This document shows, piece by piece, positions 33,521 to 44,983 of a stretch of DNA of 64,000 nt. A program made the position numbers and the translations under genes. Source of the stretch: Evernia prunastri. Taxonomy: Eukaryota > Ascomycota > Lecanoromycetes > Lecanorales > Parmeliaceae. The notes beneath the pieces are model-generated. The model made no database searches, was not told the origin of the DNA, and saw only the letters and a list, made by a program, of their open reading frames with translations. The DNA lies in contig NKYR01000067.1 in NCBI GenBank assembly GCA_003184365.1, forward strand, positions 151,091 to 215,090. Reading direction: 5' to 3'. The first letter of the stretch is position 1, and the number at the start of each line of letters is the position of its first letter.

Positions 33521-34435
33521 GATGGCAGGTGGTAGGGAGACCCTTGGGTACAGGTCAGCGTGTGAAGGCAGCCATGGTGAAAGGGAAAGAGAGGACCACT
33601 CACTGTTATGGTAGGTAATGCTTGGGTCTTAGAGTAGCTGTGGTGTGTGTGGTGTGCTGGGAAGCGCTTTGGGTTGGAAGTTTGTGTTCGGTGAGGAGCT
33701 TGTCTGCAAGTCTATGAGCACTGAAAGGCTGCAGATAATAAGGTGTGAGAAAGTCTGGAATATTTCTTACCTGGAAGCCTGTGTCTTGAAAGCCGCGTTG
33801 TCTGATCTGAGGAAAAGGAAGAAGAAGGAGAAACAGAGCGGACAGACACCCTTTTATACCCAAGCTCCGGGGCGAGAGACTAGCATGGCTACCTGTCTTC
33901 TGCTTACAGTGGTGGCAATGTTTGAGAGGGCGGCGAAACGCCTCACAAATGGCATCTTAATACATTTGGGGCTAAGCACCGAGACAAGACACTCATACGG
34001 CTTCCAAACGCTCATCGACTGCAACGTTGATTGGAAGCGGACCATATCCTCATGCCTCTTCTGCAATAACACAATTTAAACTCCGCGAAAGGATCCTCAG
34101 CCGGCTTCGAAACGCCGGCTCACCTTCCGATTGGTCAAGCGTGTATCTCACCTCCTTCGCCCGTACGCCATGAATCGAGGCCCACCTCCCGATTGGTCAA
34201 GCGTGTATCTCAAGAAATGGAGGTGGGGTGAGGTTGAGATTTGAGATTGAGAATGAGTGTCTAATCCATACAAAGTCCCCCCGTTTGCATGCTATGCTGC
34301 TCGCTGCATCGTCACTAATGGACGCGTTCCAGCCAATATCAACCGACCGCCGTTACTCGTCTGACCCCCCTGCATCGCCACTGATGGGTGCGTTCCAGCC
34401 AGTTTCAACCCATCAGTACCGAGACCGAGGCCCCT
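33521..34435. promoter_or_regulatory. Promoter/leader of paralogue A
   Basis: This part of unit A lies upstream of the minus-strand gene. It holds an inverted repeat (GCCGGC-TTCGAAAC-GCCGGC core, 34100-34119) and beside it a CCAAT-box-like GATTGGTCA (about 34129-34137), which repeats at about 34190. The same arrangement stands upstream of paralogue B (35782-35801 and 35811-35819), so it has been kept in both copies. A leader intron is likely near 33770. Confidence 0.5.
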
Positions 34436-35223
34436 TCACTTGAGCTTCATGCCCTTACGAAAGTCCGTGTTCTTTTCGACTGCCCCGGTTTTGGGAACCA
34501 CCAGAAATTCAAACCAAACAGACTCGGCCAACCTTCCGTCTCCTTTGTAGCCAAGAGCATCGGGGTGATGTTCGAGGTTGAACTGAACCTCCGTGCCCTT
34601 GGCAAAAAGGTATTTGTGCGTGGCGGGTCCTGCCATCGCCTTCACTGTGCGTTGGAGACTTGGCGACTCAATCTTGATGTACAGTTGACCGTTGGGGCGG
34701 GCTTCTTCACCTGTGGACGGAACATGAAATCCTTAGGATCTTCTTTGACGACACCCGCGAATCGCCTGCAGGCTTTGCCAAGAGGATGAAGCTCACCAAG
34801 CTCATTTTCAGTCATCTTGAGGGCTTCGACGTTGTCAAATGGCTCGGTCATGGACGCAAGGGCAAGCCATTTAGGAATAGGTTCAAGTACCGTGAGCCCT
34901 TGCGGTAGTTCGTTCTTCCTCCACCAAAGAGTCCCCACTTTCTTCCCCTCCTTGTCTGTCTCGTCGAGAGTAAATTCGACCTTCGTACCTTTGTCGAACC
35001 ATTTTTTGGCGTTGACATCTTCCTCTGCGGTGACTATCTCTTTGAGGTTTGGCGACGCAATCTCAATGCACAACTTCCCCTTTGATTCCCAAGGCTCCGT
35101 TTTCAACTCTCCGTAGAGTCGCTTAGCTCGGTTGTTGATTGGGTCAACATCATTAGACAATTTCTTGACATGCTTGAGGGCTTCGGCATTGTCAACATTG
35201 TTACGATCGCGTAGCTCCGACAT
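34436..35223 (-). pseudogene. Small-family paralogue B, frameshifted
   Basis: From ATG 35223 (MSELRDRNNVDNAEALK) the frame runs 193 codons to a stop at 34642. Its tail after KKPAP is clearly out of frame. The adjacent frame continues the protein from NGQLYIKIESP to the stop at 34436. The two parts each hold one copy of a domain: first GKLCIEIASPNLKEIV...KGTKVEFTL, second GQLYIKIESPSLQRTV...KGTEVQFNL. The break lies at a short C run near 34705 and would need a single-base change to join. It may be a true frameshift or a base-call error. The protein is soluble-looking, rich in Lys and Glu, with no recognised family. Paralogue A at 33137-33520 carries one related domain. Confidence 0.6.
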
Positions 35224-36121
35224 GGTAAGCGGGGAAGAATCTTTTGCACCAGGTCAGTCTGTAAGGGCATCAAAAGAGGATGGGGACAAAGAGAACCACT
35301 GACTTGTGTAGTGATGCTTGAATCTTCGAGTAGCCGTGAGGCGTGTTGTACCTCGGAGAGTGCGTTGGGTTGAAGGGTTGTGTTGCTTGTCTGCAAGTGT
35401 ATGAGTACTGAAAGGCTGCAGACACAGCGCTCTGGAGTGTCCGGAAGATTCTTACCTGGTAGACTGTGTTCTGAAAGCTGCGTTGTCTGATTTGAAGGAA
35501 GACAAGACGAGTGACAGAGGGAAATAAAAGGCAATTTGTACCAAAGCAGCAGGGCCCAAGGCTACCCTGGCCGCCCATATTGTGATTCCAAGACTCCGAC
35601 AGGCAGTGAAACGCTTCACAGAAGGTAGTGTAGAGCCTCAACAAATTGAGGCTAGGGACTGAGACAAGACACTCATATGACTTCGAAACCCCCCTCGACC
35701 GCAAGGTTGATTGGACGTGGACCAGATGCTTACGCCCTCTTTGCAAAAACACGCAATTTAAACTCCGCGAAGGGACCCTCAGCCGGCTTCGAAACGCCGG
35801 CCTACCTTCCGATTGGTCAAGCGTGTATCTCACCCCCTTCACCAGTACGCCATGAATCGAGGCAGAGTCCCAAGAAAAGAATCCCGGCCGGCTCGACCCG
35901 TCCGCAACGCAGAGTGTCAGGATGGTCAGTGATATCCTAGACATTCTTCGCCCCCCCCATGCACAGATCCGTCAAGGCGAAGTCCCTCCAAGGAAACGTC
36001 CGAGATGGCTTGAAACTCCGACAGAGGGTGCGATTGGTCAGGGCTTTAGCTGATCCTGGCAGGCAGACTGACGTTGGTGAGCAAATAAGGTTTTTGGGAA
36101 TTTGCAGAGTGCTACCCACTT
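35224..36121. promoter_or_regulatory. Promoter/leader of paralogue B
   Basis: Upstream part of unit B. It contains the matching inverted repeat at 35782-35801 and CCAAT-like box at about 35811-35819. The probable leader-intron donor lies near 35455 and the acceptor (ACAAGTCAG on the minus strand) near 35300. From about 35880 to 36121 the DNA is unique. Confidence 0.45.
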
Positions 36122-36590
36122 TCTTCGTCCACTGAGAAGTCGATTGAGCCATCCATCAAATTCCCGCCTGCGCTTGACAATATTGAAACCATATTAGAGG
36201 TCTCAATATCACGAGGATAAGCCAGGACCTGGCAGTGCATCGCTGCATCCAGCCATCACTCTTCGTCAAATGAGAAAATCTTGTGAGCCATCCATCAAGG
36301 AATCCGCCTGCACTTGACAATATTGAAACCATATCAGAGATCACAATCTCACAAGGATGAGCCAGGATCTGACATTGAATCACTGCATACAGCTGTCATT
36401 CTCCGTCAAGGGGCAACTCTTTTGAGCCATCCATCGAATCATCAAATTCCCGCCTGCGTTTAACAATATTGAAACCATATCAGAGACCCCAATCTCAAAA
36501 AGATGAGTCAGGACCTGGCAGTGAATCGCTGTATACAGCCGTCACTCTCCGCCAAACAAGAAGTCTCCTGAGCCAACCATCACATCAACA
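36122..36590. repeat. 139-bp tandem repeat, three copies plus remnant
   Basis: The phrase GAGCCATCCATC marks unit starts at 36146, 36285 and 36424 (spacing 139 and 139), and a diverged GAGCCAACCATC at 36570 (spacing 146). Each unit contains TTGACAATATTGAAACCATAT or a close variant and ends in a CACTCTTCGTC-like phrase. Differences between units are mostly C/T and G/A transitions. It is non-coding. Confidence 0.85.
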
Positions 36591-36879
36591 GATCTGCCGG
36601 GGTTCAGAGGCTTGGGATCCATCTCGAACGTCACAACGTCACGAGATGACAACAAGGACGAGCCAGAAAGTGGCAGGCAATTGTGAGACGCAGCCTTGAT
36701 ATCTCGCGCATGTCATTTGGGACAGCAGGCAAGACTGCCCGCTCGCGTATTGCAGCACAACAGCCTTCCTTCCCCGCCCAAGATTCCCCGCAAGCAAGCA
36801 AGCCGCCCACTGCCGTAGCAGGAACCACAGCACATATCCACCCAATCGTAAAAACCGCCCTTCCCTCCTCCTCTGCACA

Positions 36880-37842
36880 TCATCCTCCCTTCCCCCTCCC
36901 ACTCCTCGTCCTGCCCTTCTCCTTCTCCTTCCCCTCCAACTTGTCCCGCCACGGATCATACGGCGATGCGACGACGTGCTCCGGCGCCCTGGGCCTGGGC
37001 CTGGGCTTCAGATCCGCGTCCCGCAGCGGCTGGCCCGCGACCGGTCGGGCCCGCTGCTCCCCGTGCAGCTTGTCGAGCGATTCCCCCACGATGTGGTATT
37101 TCGCCCAGTTGACCGGCGGCATGCGGACGACGTTCTGCTCGGACGGGATCTCGCCGAAGGCTGCCGCGGCGGCGGCGGCGTCGGCCGGATGCTGCTCGTC
37201 GCCGTCTTCGTCGCCGGAGTGGTCCGTCATCTCGTCGGGATCGCCTGCGCCGTCGGCAGGACGTCCATCTAGCTCCCCTTCCGTTTCAGAAGACCTCGCG
37301 TCGCGCACCACCTCGCCCACAGGTCCCAAAACGCCCCGCATCCGCCGCGCCTTGGCCTTCCCGCTCGCCACGTCCCGCGCGAAAGCTTCCGGGTCGGCGA
37401 CGGCGGCTTCCTTCTGCTGTTCCAGCGTCTGCATGTCCCGCAGCGCTTGCTGGCGTTGCAGCTGCAAGATGGACATCGCAGCGCGGAGGGCGATCGCGTC
37501 GGGGTTGGTGGATTCGCTGATGGGCACGGACGGCGGGAGCTCTGACATTTGAGGGGTTGGGGGTGGGCGGGGGGGAGGTGTTGGGGCGTAAGGGTTTGAA
37601 GGCGGGGCGCGCGGGGTGTAAGAGGGGCGCGGGGGAGGCGGAGGCGGAGGCGCGAGAGGGTGTTGGGCGCCATTTCTATTGTTGTTTGCGGCAGCTTCCG
37701 TAGAGCTGACTGGTAGCGCGTTGGACATGGTGGGTGTTATGGGTGAGTAGGGTGGTGCTGTTGGGGACGGTGGACGTGGATCTGATCGCTGGTCATTTTG
37801 TGGTGAGGTTTGAGAGCTGGGAGGAATGTGTAGAGTGGGCAT
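36880..37842 (-). CDS. Proline-rich conserved fungal protein
   Basis: The frame from ATG 37842 (MPTLHIPPSSQTSPQ) is 320 residues without introns; an open extension upstream to 38043 looks like leader. The N-terminal half is extremely Pro-rich (poly-Pro near APPPPPPPRPSY). A helical segment follows (ALRAAMSILQLQRQQALRDM, LEQQKEAAVADPEAFARDV). The C-terminal third has a motif QNVVRMPPVNWAKYHIVGES with LDKLHGEQ, then EHVVASPYDPWRDKLE and a Lys/Arg-rich end that could be a nuclear signal. The conserved-looking helix and NWAKYH block suggest a family-wide protein of unknown function, perhaps nuclear. No enzymatic motif is seen. The coding part is GC-rich, with an alanine run from GCG/GCC repeats. 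Confidence 0.7.
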   Translation of the reverse strand: MPTLHIPPSSQTSPQNDQRSDPRPPSPTAPPYSPITPTMSNALPVSSTEAAANNNRNGAQHPLAPPPPPPPRPSYTPRAPPSNPYAPTPPPRPPPTPQMSELPPSVPISESTNPDAIALRAAMSILQLQRQQALRDMQTLEQQKEAAVADPEAFARDVASGKAKARRMRGVLGPVGEVVRDARSSETEGELDGRPADGAGDPDEMTDHSGDEDGDEQHPADAAAAAAAFGEIPSEQNVVRMPPVNWAKYHIVGESLDKLHGEQRARPVAGQPLRDADLKPRPRPRAPEHVVASPYDPWRDKLEGKEKEKGRTRSGRGKGG

Positions 37843-38338
37843 GGTTATTCGGCTCGTTTTCTTGTACGGGGTGAGGTTGGATGTGAAGAAGCTGGCGGGA
37901 CAGAAAGGGAAGGTTTGACGAGGGATGGATTGCGGGTTACGATGCAGAGAGAAAACAAGAAGCCCACTACACCATTGTACCAGCGCCATTAGGAATCGAA
38001 CCCAATACAAACCAAATATCACCAGCGAACACAGAGAGAGCATGATGGAAATGTTGATACTGACTCCATTGAGTAAGAGCAGGAGTCAAGTCCTGTCTAA
38101 TATTACTGCCCTTCATTTACTCCCACCAAAATATATACACCTCCAGGGGTATCTAGCAAACAGCAAATGCATGTGTAATCCCACAACTCCACGCTCAAAA
38201 CATATACGATAATGGGTGCACAGTAGCAAGCTCAAACATATCGCCCAAAAAGGGAAGAACTTGGCAGGAAAAGCAATCAGCACCATAGGACCATCCGAAA
38301 ACTCCAACGCTTGCCCATGCGGCAACACAAAAGGCACT

Positions 38339-39826
38339 TTACTTTTTAAATAAAGTCATCCGAGTTTTCCTCCTCAAAGACTGTCCACCCTCCGGTGTCG
38401 GCGTGATAATCCTCTCGCTCTCCGTGTTGGCATTCGTCGCCTGTTTAGGAGACTGCCATGGCGCTGCGATCTGACTTTTCAAGCTCATACCCAGACCCAG
38501 TCTCTCGTGCGTAGAGTTGTGCCTGGAAAGTACTTTTGCAGGCGAATTGGAACTCGGTGCAGTCATGGTATCAGGAAAGTAGGAAGCAATCGGTGCGCGT
38601 GGAGATGGCGTGTCTTTCTGGACGGGCAATTCCTTGCGAAGTATAGAGCTGAGTTGGAAGTCCGTTCCTGACGTCTTTGGGCGTTGATCGCTGGGTTGGA
38701 GAGGAGTTGGTTTGGGTTTCCGTTTTGCTGCTGCTGGAGGACCGAGGATGTTGACCCCAGCTGACTTCACAACGACATCTTGTGCAGACCCCGGTCTTTC
38801 TAGCAGAGTAGATTCGGTGATCTCTTGAGGACTCGCCTCTGATTTCGGCGAGACGATGGTTATGAACGGCGACGGTGCATCAGGTGTGGCAGGCGATGAC
38901 TCGGAAGGCGTGAGCATCGGCGAGAACGAGAGACCGGGCGGACTTGGCGAGCCAAAACGACTTGGCGGACAGAGCTCTGTCGATGGGAATTGTATAGCAG
39001 GCGGTCGAGGAGGGTCGAGTGGGGGAAGGGACGAATCCTGCTGTAAGGGGGATGCATTCAAGGATGACATAGTCCGAGAGGTCGTAGGCCTATGCTCCGC
39101 AGCAAAGTCTATAGTGGAGCTTCCGCTGTGCTGGCTATTGGTCTCCCAGCCATAGAGTTCAGCCAAATAATTGCTGCTGCCACTCTGTATTGACACGCCA
39201 CCAAGAGTACCACGGCTGACGCGTCTCCTTGAAGAATCAGCTGTAGATGTAGGCCTATGATCTGATCCTCCCGAGCTTGAACTGCCCAGGTGCCGGCTCG
39301 ATCCTGACATTGCTTGTCTCGCTGCATCCTGTTGCTTCTCCTTGTCTTTCATTGTCTGTGGAACACCGTCCCATTTCGAGTTGACTTTGGGGACCGTGGC
39401 CGGTAGCTTGGCGGACGACACGCCTGGCAATCCCACCGCAGTGACTCGTCCACCACCCTGCTTCATCAATTGTCGCTGGTAGTCTTGCAAAGCCTGTGCC
39501 GAAGGTTCCTTGACGCTGAATAGACCGGAGAAGAAATTTGATCGTTTCTTCGAGATATTCGGCGAATTCTTCGAAGACTTTGACGAGGGAGCAAACACGG
39601 ATTCTGAGCTGGAAGGAAGAGACATCTCAGATGGCGGGGAGCGTGGTGACGGGCAGAAATTGGAGTGGAGCGGCGAAGTGGGAGTGGTTGATGTTGTGGA
39701 CCTCGTGAATCCCGTGGAAGCCGAGCTGACCGACTCGGTATCGCATGATTTGGTTCGATATGAGAGTCGGGGCAGTCGGTTCGGCAGTGTTTGAGGATTC
39801 GTGTACGCAGCAATTGGAGACGCCAT
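38339..39826 (-). CDS. Ser/Pro-rich conserved fungal protein
   Basis: The frame from ATG 39826 (MASPIAAYTNPQTLPNRL) is 495 residues, with no intron. Most of it is disordered and rich in Ser, Pro and Thr with many SP/TP sites (possible proline-directed phosphorylation). One compact block near residues 92-150 (KKRSNFFSGLFSVKEPSAQA, QLMKQGGGRVTAVGLPG, LPATVPKVNSKWDGVP) looks like the conserved core. Short positively charged segments close the protein (RRKTRMTLFKK). No signal peptide or membrane segment. Function unknown; this kind of protein is often a cell-polarity or signalling scaffold, but nothing here proves that. Confidence 0.75.
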   Translation of the reverse strand: MASPIAAYTNPQTLPNRLPRLSYRTKSCDTESVSSASTGFTRSTTSTTPTSPLHSNFCPSPRSPPSEMSLPSSSESVFAPSSKSSKNSPNISKKRSNFFSGLFSVKEPSAQALQDYQRQLMKQGGGRVTAVGLPGVSSAKLPATVPKVNSKWDGVPQTMKDKEKQQDAARQAMSGSSRHLGSSSSGGSDHRPTSTADSSRRRVSRGTLGGVSIQSGSSNYLAELYGWETNSQHSGSSTIDFAAEHRPTTSRTMSSLNASPLQQDSSLPPLDPPRPPAIQFPSTELCPPSRFGSPSPPGLSFSPMLTPSESSPATPDAPSPFITIVSPKSEASPQEITESTLLERPGSAQDVVVKSAGVNILGPPAAAKRKPKPTPLQPSDQRPKTSGTDFQLSSILRKELPVQKDTPSPRAPIASYFPDTMTAPSSNSPAKVLSRHNSTHERLGLGMSLKSQIAAPWQSPKQATNANTESERIITPTPEGGQSLRRKTRMTLFKK

Positions 39827-42800
39827 GGCGAGTGCCTCCACGTGGGGAGGGCACGCCTATGCGAGGGCCACTGTGGGGAGAGGCTGTGGGAAGATTTGAG
39901 TCAAAGTGGGTAAAGGTGGGTAAGTGACGGGGTATTCTCCGTCTTGAACGTTGGATTGGCCCGGGTGGGTGAGCGGAAAGACGGGTGGAAGTGATAGTCG
40001 TTATAAAGTTGCGGGATGAGAAGCAAAGAGCTATGGTTGGAGAGGCACAATTGCTCTGTCTCAATCCAAAACATGAAAGAGTGAGAGGCTGTGGCGAAGG
40101 AGTGGAATGAGAAGCATTATTATTATTTAATAATACCTAACGTGCTTGGTGAGACTGAAGCAAAGGATGGTGACGTGGGAAGACTACAGCAGGAAGGTTG
40201 GAAGGGAAAGAAAGTGGAGTGGCCGTCAGTCTTTACCCTCTGCTCGGCATGCAACAATTGACTGCCAAAGCCTAGACTCTAGACTCTGACCATGGCGCGC
40301 TCGGGCTAAGAATACTAAGAGCATCCAAAACATAGCAATCCTAAGGGTAATAGCTGAAGGCTGAAGCATGAAATTCATCAGTCTCTGGGGTGTTTGGTTT
40401 GAACGCAACGGATGTTGTTGCACAGGCTGCAGCTGCTGGAAGTGGGTGCGCACACGGCACCTGCATGATGCATGCACTCGATGGCATAGCGTGGGTACGA
40501 GTAGCGTGGAGCAGTAGTAAGGTACTTTAGATGAGAGAGGTACTTTATTTTACTCTACTTTAGCTTCTGATGTTTGAATGATTATTGGATGGAGAAGCCG
40601 CGGCATTAAAATAGCGCTGATTTTTGTCGCCGCATTTTCACTAAATTATACAGATTAATCGAGATCTCACTTCAGCTTATGGAGATTACAATTATTGATA
40701 TCCATGGATATTAAATCATTCATGATTCGATGCTAATGAATTGCTAGTATGGACACTGTCACGCTGTCTTCTGAACCGGCTTTTCATTATCTGAATTTCA
40801 TTCGTTGACAAGAGTGAGATTCTCACAAGGATCATGATTTTTGTCGGAGATTCCCAGCAGCGCCAACGCCAAGACCAGCCAAGTACGTGTTCTAGACTTC
40901 TAGACCTCACAATAAAAAATCATGGCGCTCCACCACCGTACGACTCTGGTCTTGTACAAATTGTCAGAACACGTAACAGACTTGATCCGGCCATGATTCT
41001 TCTTGATCCCCTAATTACCGGAACAGACAGCTCTCCTGGTGCATTCATTATTCGGGCGTCCATTCACAATGTTGAATGTGCCATTGGGTCACAGCTGCAT
41101 GTTGACCGCTTTCTTGGAAGAGCAACTGCAACCGGCGTTGCTTTTCGGAAGATTGACAAGATCGTCAGTGTCATCTTTGCATGAGCCAAAGGAAAAGAAC
41201 CCGAGTCGAGAGTCGACCCTGGTCAGATCTGTAGACAAATGATCTGCAGTCGCGGTTAGGATTGTCCTTCCTGTAGATTCCCTAACCCGGGAATTGGGTA
41301 AAGGCTTAAACTGGACTGGCAGAGAGATTGGCTTTTTCACCATCCCAAAAAGCGTGGAGGCGTTGGATTTCGCACGTGCACAAAGTTAGATTCATCCATA
41401 AAAAGTACCGGAGGATGTGACCGAGGCACCCACCCACTAACCCTAATCCTTGGCCGAATGTACCATTATTGGAGCATCTGCCGCAAGGAGCAGGGCGGTT
41501 ACGTAAGGCTGAGGCTCCTTGTCCGAACATCTCCTTTGCATCCTTGGCCATCCGGATATGGTCTTCGACCGTGCCCCCGGACTTAGAGGTGACAAGCGGG
41601 GGAAGATAGGCTACTTTGCATTCCAGTGCACTACTCCAAGCCTCGAGGAGCGCTATCATGGTAAACTGCACAAATGCTTTTGAGCCCAAAATGTCACAGC
41701 CAACCATCCGGCGGTACTCACCCAAGCACACCCCTATCTCTTCGATAGCTGCCATCGTTGACGCCATCCCCACCTCAGCTGTTATCCATCGCCAGCCCCA
41801 CGTTCCCGCCGGAGATCGGGTACAAGTGAGTCACAGAACAACCTCCACCGCCCAGGCGAGCCGCCTGGATTCGTCCCTGATGGCACGAGCCGGAAGAGCC
41901 AGCGCGTGGTGAGCCAAGATGTCGTCCCCCGTGGTGGAATTCCGGTGCGCCCTTGGGTGGGGTGGATTCTATATAGCTAGGGGGATGGGGGGTTCCGCCG
42001 CAGGCGTTGGAAAAGAGATAGTGGGGAATCGTTCCGTACGCGTGTACGGACGATGTCTCAGCGCTTGATATCGGCTTGGTTTGGTTTATGACCGCCCCTT
42101 CTGGCCGTGTTCGAATTTTGTCAGTCCGTTTGTTGATCGGCGTACCTATGACTCTTCTTTCGCTCTCAACGAGGGCAGAGACCCCACACCTCTACTCAAA
42201 AAGGCTAGTTCGGGACTCTTTTTCCCTTGGCAAGTCGGTGGCTGCGAGATTCGACGGGGTGTGCGAGGTTTGAAAACCTTGGGCTACATTATTGAGTTGG
42301 CGCATGGCTTTTCTTGGGTCAGTGTTCAAGCTTGCGATGGTCTTTAGATCAGAAATAGATAGAGTATGGGGAGATTCAGACAGAGTGCAACCTTTACAGA
42401 TATGATGTTGACGCTTGCGACTTTGTTTCTATTTCAAACTACGCTTTGCGATTGTGACTCCACGTATTCGTTATTGCTGATCACTGATTATATTGGAACG
42501 GAAATGGTGTCAAGCATATGAATGTTTTGAAGGAGATGATAGACCGATGTCTAAGCTTCTGGTTTGAATTATCTTCAGGTTGTATGCACATTTACTAATC
42601 GATCGAACCACACAGCAAGAGTCTCTACGCATATGCCAGACATCAAGACGTGACCGGATTCGCCGTCCCGGCAGCTGCACTCCATTCAATCCTTTTGCTC
42701 CCTCCCCTCGTAAGAAGAATGCTTTGACAGACGGCTGAGCGACTCGGACTGTTGCCATTTCCTGTGACGGAAAATGCTTCCCCAAGAAGACCATATCGTG

Positions 42801-43352
42801 CTCTCGATACCGGTTGGCAAATGCGACATGAAGATATCGCGGCCGAGATTGGGATCGGGCAAACGTCGATTCGGAGTCCGCCTCTCTGATCTGCTCAACC
42901 TGGAAGGCTGAACAGGGAACGGGTGGGTGGCGGTATCAGATGCCAAGGTAGAGCCTTGGTCCCGTCCTGATGGGTCGATGAGACGATATTGATCACGATT
43001 GGACACACGGAGCTCCGGTCACTAATCGCACTTCGCATAAGGCGCCGCGGCCAGCGGTGGCTATTGGGATTGGACAGTTGGGATCCTCTCATCAATCTTC
43101 AAGATAGTAATTGGTTCTGTAGCGCCCCCACAAGCCCCATTCGTGACTGACTATCTTTCGCTAAGCTTGACTCTGCTGTGTCTATCTATTGCCCAATGCA
43201 GCCACTGGGAGGGCAGCATTCACCATTGGACGGACAAATATCAACTTCCGAGCAGGGAGCAGCTTGCCCTGGGGTCCCGGCCCACCAAGCCATCTTCACG
43301 CAATTTATAGACGTCCATCCGCCGTGTTTAGTGGTTGTGGTCTGCAGGTCGC
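39827..43352. other. Long gene-poor interval
   Basis: No gene can be supported. A minus-strand frame at 41306-41773 has some protein-like texture (MIALLEAWSSALECKVAYL, DHIRMAKDAKEMFGQG) and possible splice signals (GTGAGT near 41730), so it may be a gene remnant. Short frames at 40834-41184 and 42510-43006 lack support. AT-rich DNA lies at 40540-40830. Confidence 0.4.
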
Positions 43353-44983
43353 CTACAAGCGCTCATCAGGACTGAAAAGGCTCGATGCGAGGTTGAGGAA
43401 GGGGAACTCACATCCATTGACATCGACCGACATCGCAGTGTTGCAATCATCTTTGCTGAAAATCGCACCGACCTGATCATTGAAGTGCGAGGCACAATAC
43501 TCATTCGACGTGTCGATGGACACGGATGCAATAATAGCTTGGTTGTCGTTGAGCTTCAAGGAGCAAGTACCCGGCCAAAGTCTTGTTACATTTAATGTGA
43601 CACCATTCGACTTTTTGTTCGCCACGCCATTGCAGTACGGCGATATATAAAAATCCATTAGTGACGCACTCAGGTTCAGCGGACCATCGCCGCCGACGCA
43701 GGCGGTGGTGGCAGGGGTCGGTGAGGCCGTCATTGTCGAAGTCGTAGAAGTAGGCGTGGGCACGGTGGTACTGCCGCATGTGTCCCCCGGAGCCAGGGTT
43801 CGTTCAATTTCATTACCGCAGGTGCAGTATGGCGTGCTTTGTGGATTATATGCCACAGAACATGTTGCCATGGGACATGCGAACGCTGTTGGCTTCAGGG
43901 TGTATGAGCAGTCGGTGATTGTGCTACCTCCCGAGACTGTCGTCCTAGCCAGAGAGTACACGTCGCTGCATAGACAGACTGCTTGTCCCTGGCACGTGTT
44001 GGTAGCAGATGTCATCCTGGAGACGCGAATCAGCATTCCCACCTGCGTAAAGCGCGAGCATCATGATTGAATTGTGAACAACATACTGGCATGCAGTGGG
44101 GGCTATTGTGATGTATGGATCATAAGCCGCTGTGGTTAACGGTGCCAATATCGAGTTGAGGGAGGTTATCCCTAGTGCAAAGGAAGTCCCGCTAGGGTCG
44201 TAGGAGTACATGTCTGAATACACAATTGCGCATGGGTCGCCGCTTTTTCCCGGCACGTTGCAAGTGTATGGTGGGTCACCACTAATCGGATCGTTGCTAT
44301 TCCTGCAAGAACCCCCAGCGCATGGCCAAGGCAGTGCGGATTGTGACGCGGTGGACATGGTAGTAGCCGTTGGCCCTGAAGGGTTTGCACTGCTGATCGT
44401 CACCGATACATCTGCGCCGTTAACATTGGCTTGCAGAACGTGTGGATCGCCCGTGAGGTCATGCAACACACTAGGCGTGCTGACGTATATCCCGGAATTC
44501 AGTCGCACGGCTTTTGCCAGCAGGCCGACGGTGATCAAGGTGTACACCGCCGCGTAGATAAGCAGGGGCAACGCGAGGACCGCGCCGCGCTTTTGCACAC
44601 TGCTCTGGGCACCGGTGACGAGGGATGAGATTTGCGCAGCTTGGTCCGCGACTGGACTCGCGGAGATCGAGGCATATTGGCTCTCGATGGCGGACATAAG
44701 CCGCTGGTCTGGCTGGCTGATCCAACCACCCGTCTCTTGAACGGTGAGAAAACTTCCATTATTCGTCGCATTGGGGCTCGCAGACTGGAGGGGCTGTGGA
44801 AAAATTTGTCAATCGGTTGATCAGTGAAGGTAGGAGAGGGAAGGTGGCACCTACGGTTGCGATCGGAACAGTACTGAACGAGAGAGTACCTAAATTCAGA
44901 GTCTGTGTAGTCTGCTGTCCAAGCGACGTGGAAATCAAGGCAGTGATGGGGAAAAGGATGAACGCCAGACGGGGCAAACCCAT
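43353..44983 (-). CDS. Secreted or membrane-anchored Cys-rich protein
   Basis: Exons are 44983-44855, 44793-44087 and 44016-43353. Intron 1 (61 nt) has donor GTAGGT and acceptor CACAG, phase 0. Intron 2 (70 nt) has donor GTATGT, a GCTGAT branch and acceptor CCAG, phase 2. The product is 499 residues. A signal peptide (MGLPRLAFILFPITALIS) is followed by an Ala/Ser region and one strong transmembrane span (AVLALPLLIYAAVYTLITVGLLA). After it comes a cysteine-rich part (PWPCAGGSC, YTCNVPGKSGDPC, CQGQAVCLCSD, YCTCGNEIE) and a Thr/Pro-rich linker (STTVPTPTSTTSTM). N-glycosylation sites occur in the N-terminal part (NATNNGS). The 3' end is uncertain: a 40-nt intron near 43420 would swap the last residues. 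Family unknown; probably a cell-surface or secreted protein. Confidence 0.75.

Larger units (their letters stand above)
32986..35870. repeat. Tandem duplication of a gene-plus-promoter unit
   Basis: Unit A is about 32986-34215 and unit B about 34216-35870. The left ends match (33000-33115 versus 34230-34345, including GGACGCGTTCCAGCCAATATCAACCGA). The right ends also match (about 33970-34170 versus 35650-35860), as does the interval upstream of each start codon (for example GCACTGAAAGGCTGCAGA / GTACTGAAAGGCTGCAGA). A short third copy of the left end occurs at about 34370-34410. Divergence is visible but moderate, so this is an old local duplication. Each unit carries one minus-strand gene of the same family. 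Confidence 0.8.

Noticed and set aside
37950..38060. TCGAAC-type box resembling a tRNA T-arm (also near 24146)
   Set aside because: The stems do not pair and no acceptor or anticodon arm can be drawn around them.
41306..41773. Minus-strand 155-codon frame
   Set aside because: Partly protein-like, but the start, splice sites and downstream frame do not agree; no family recognised.
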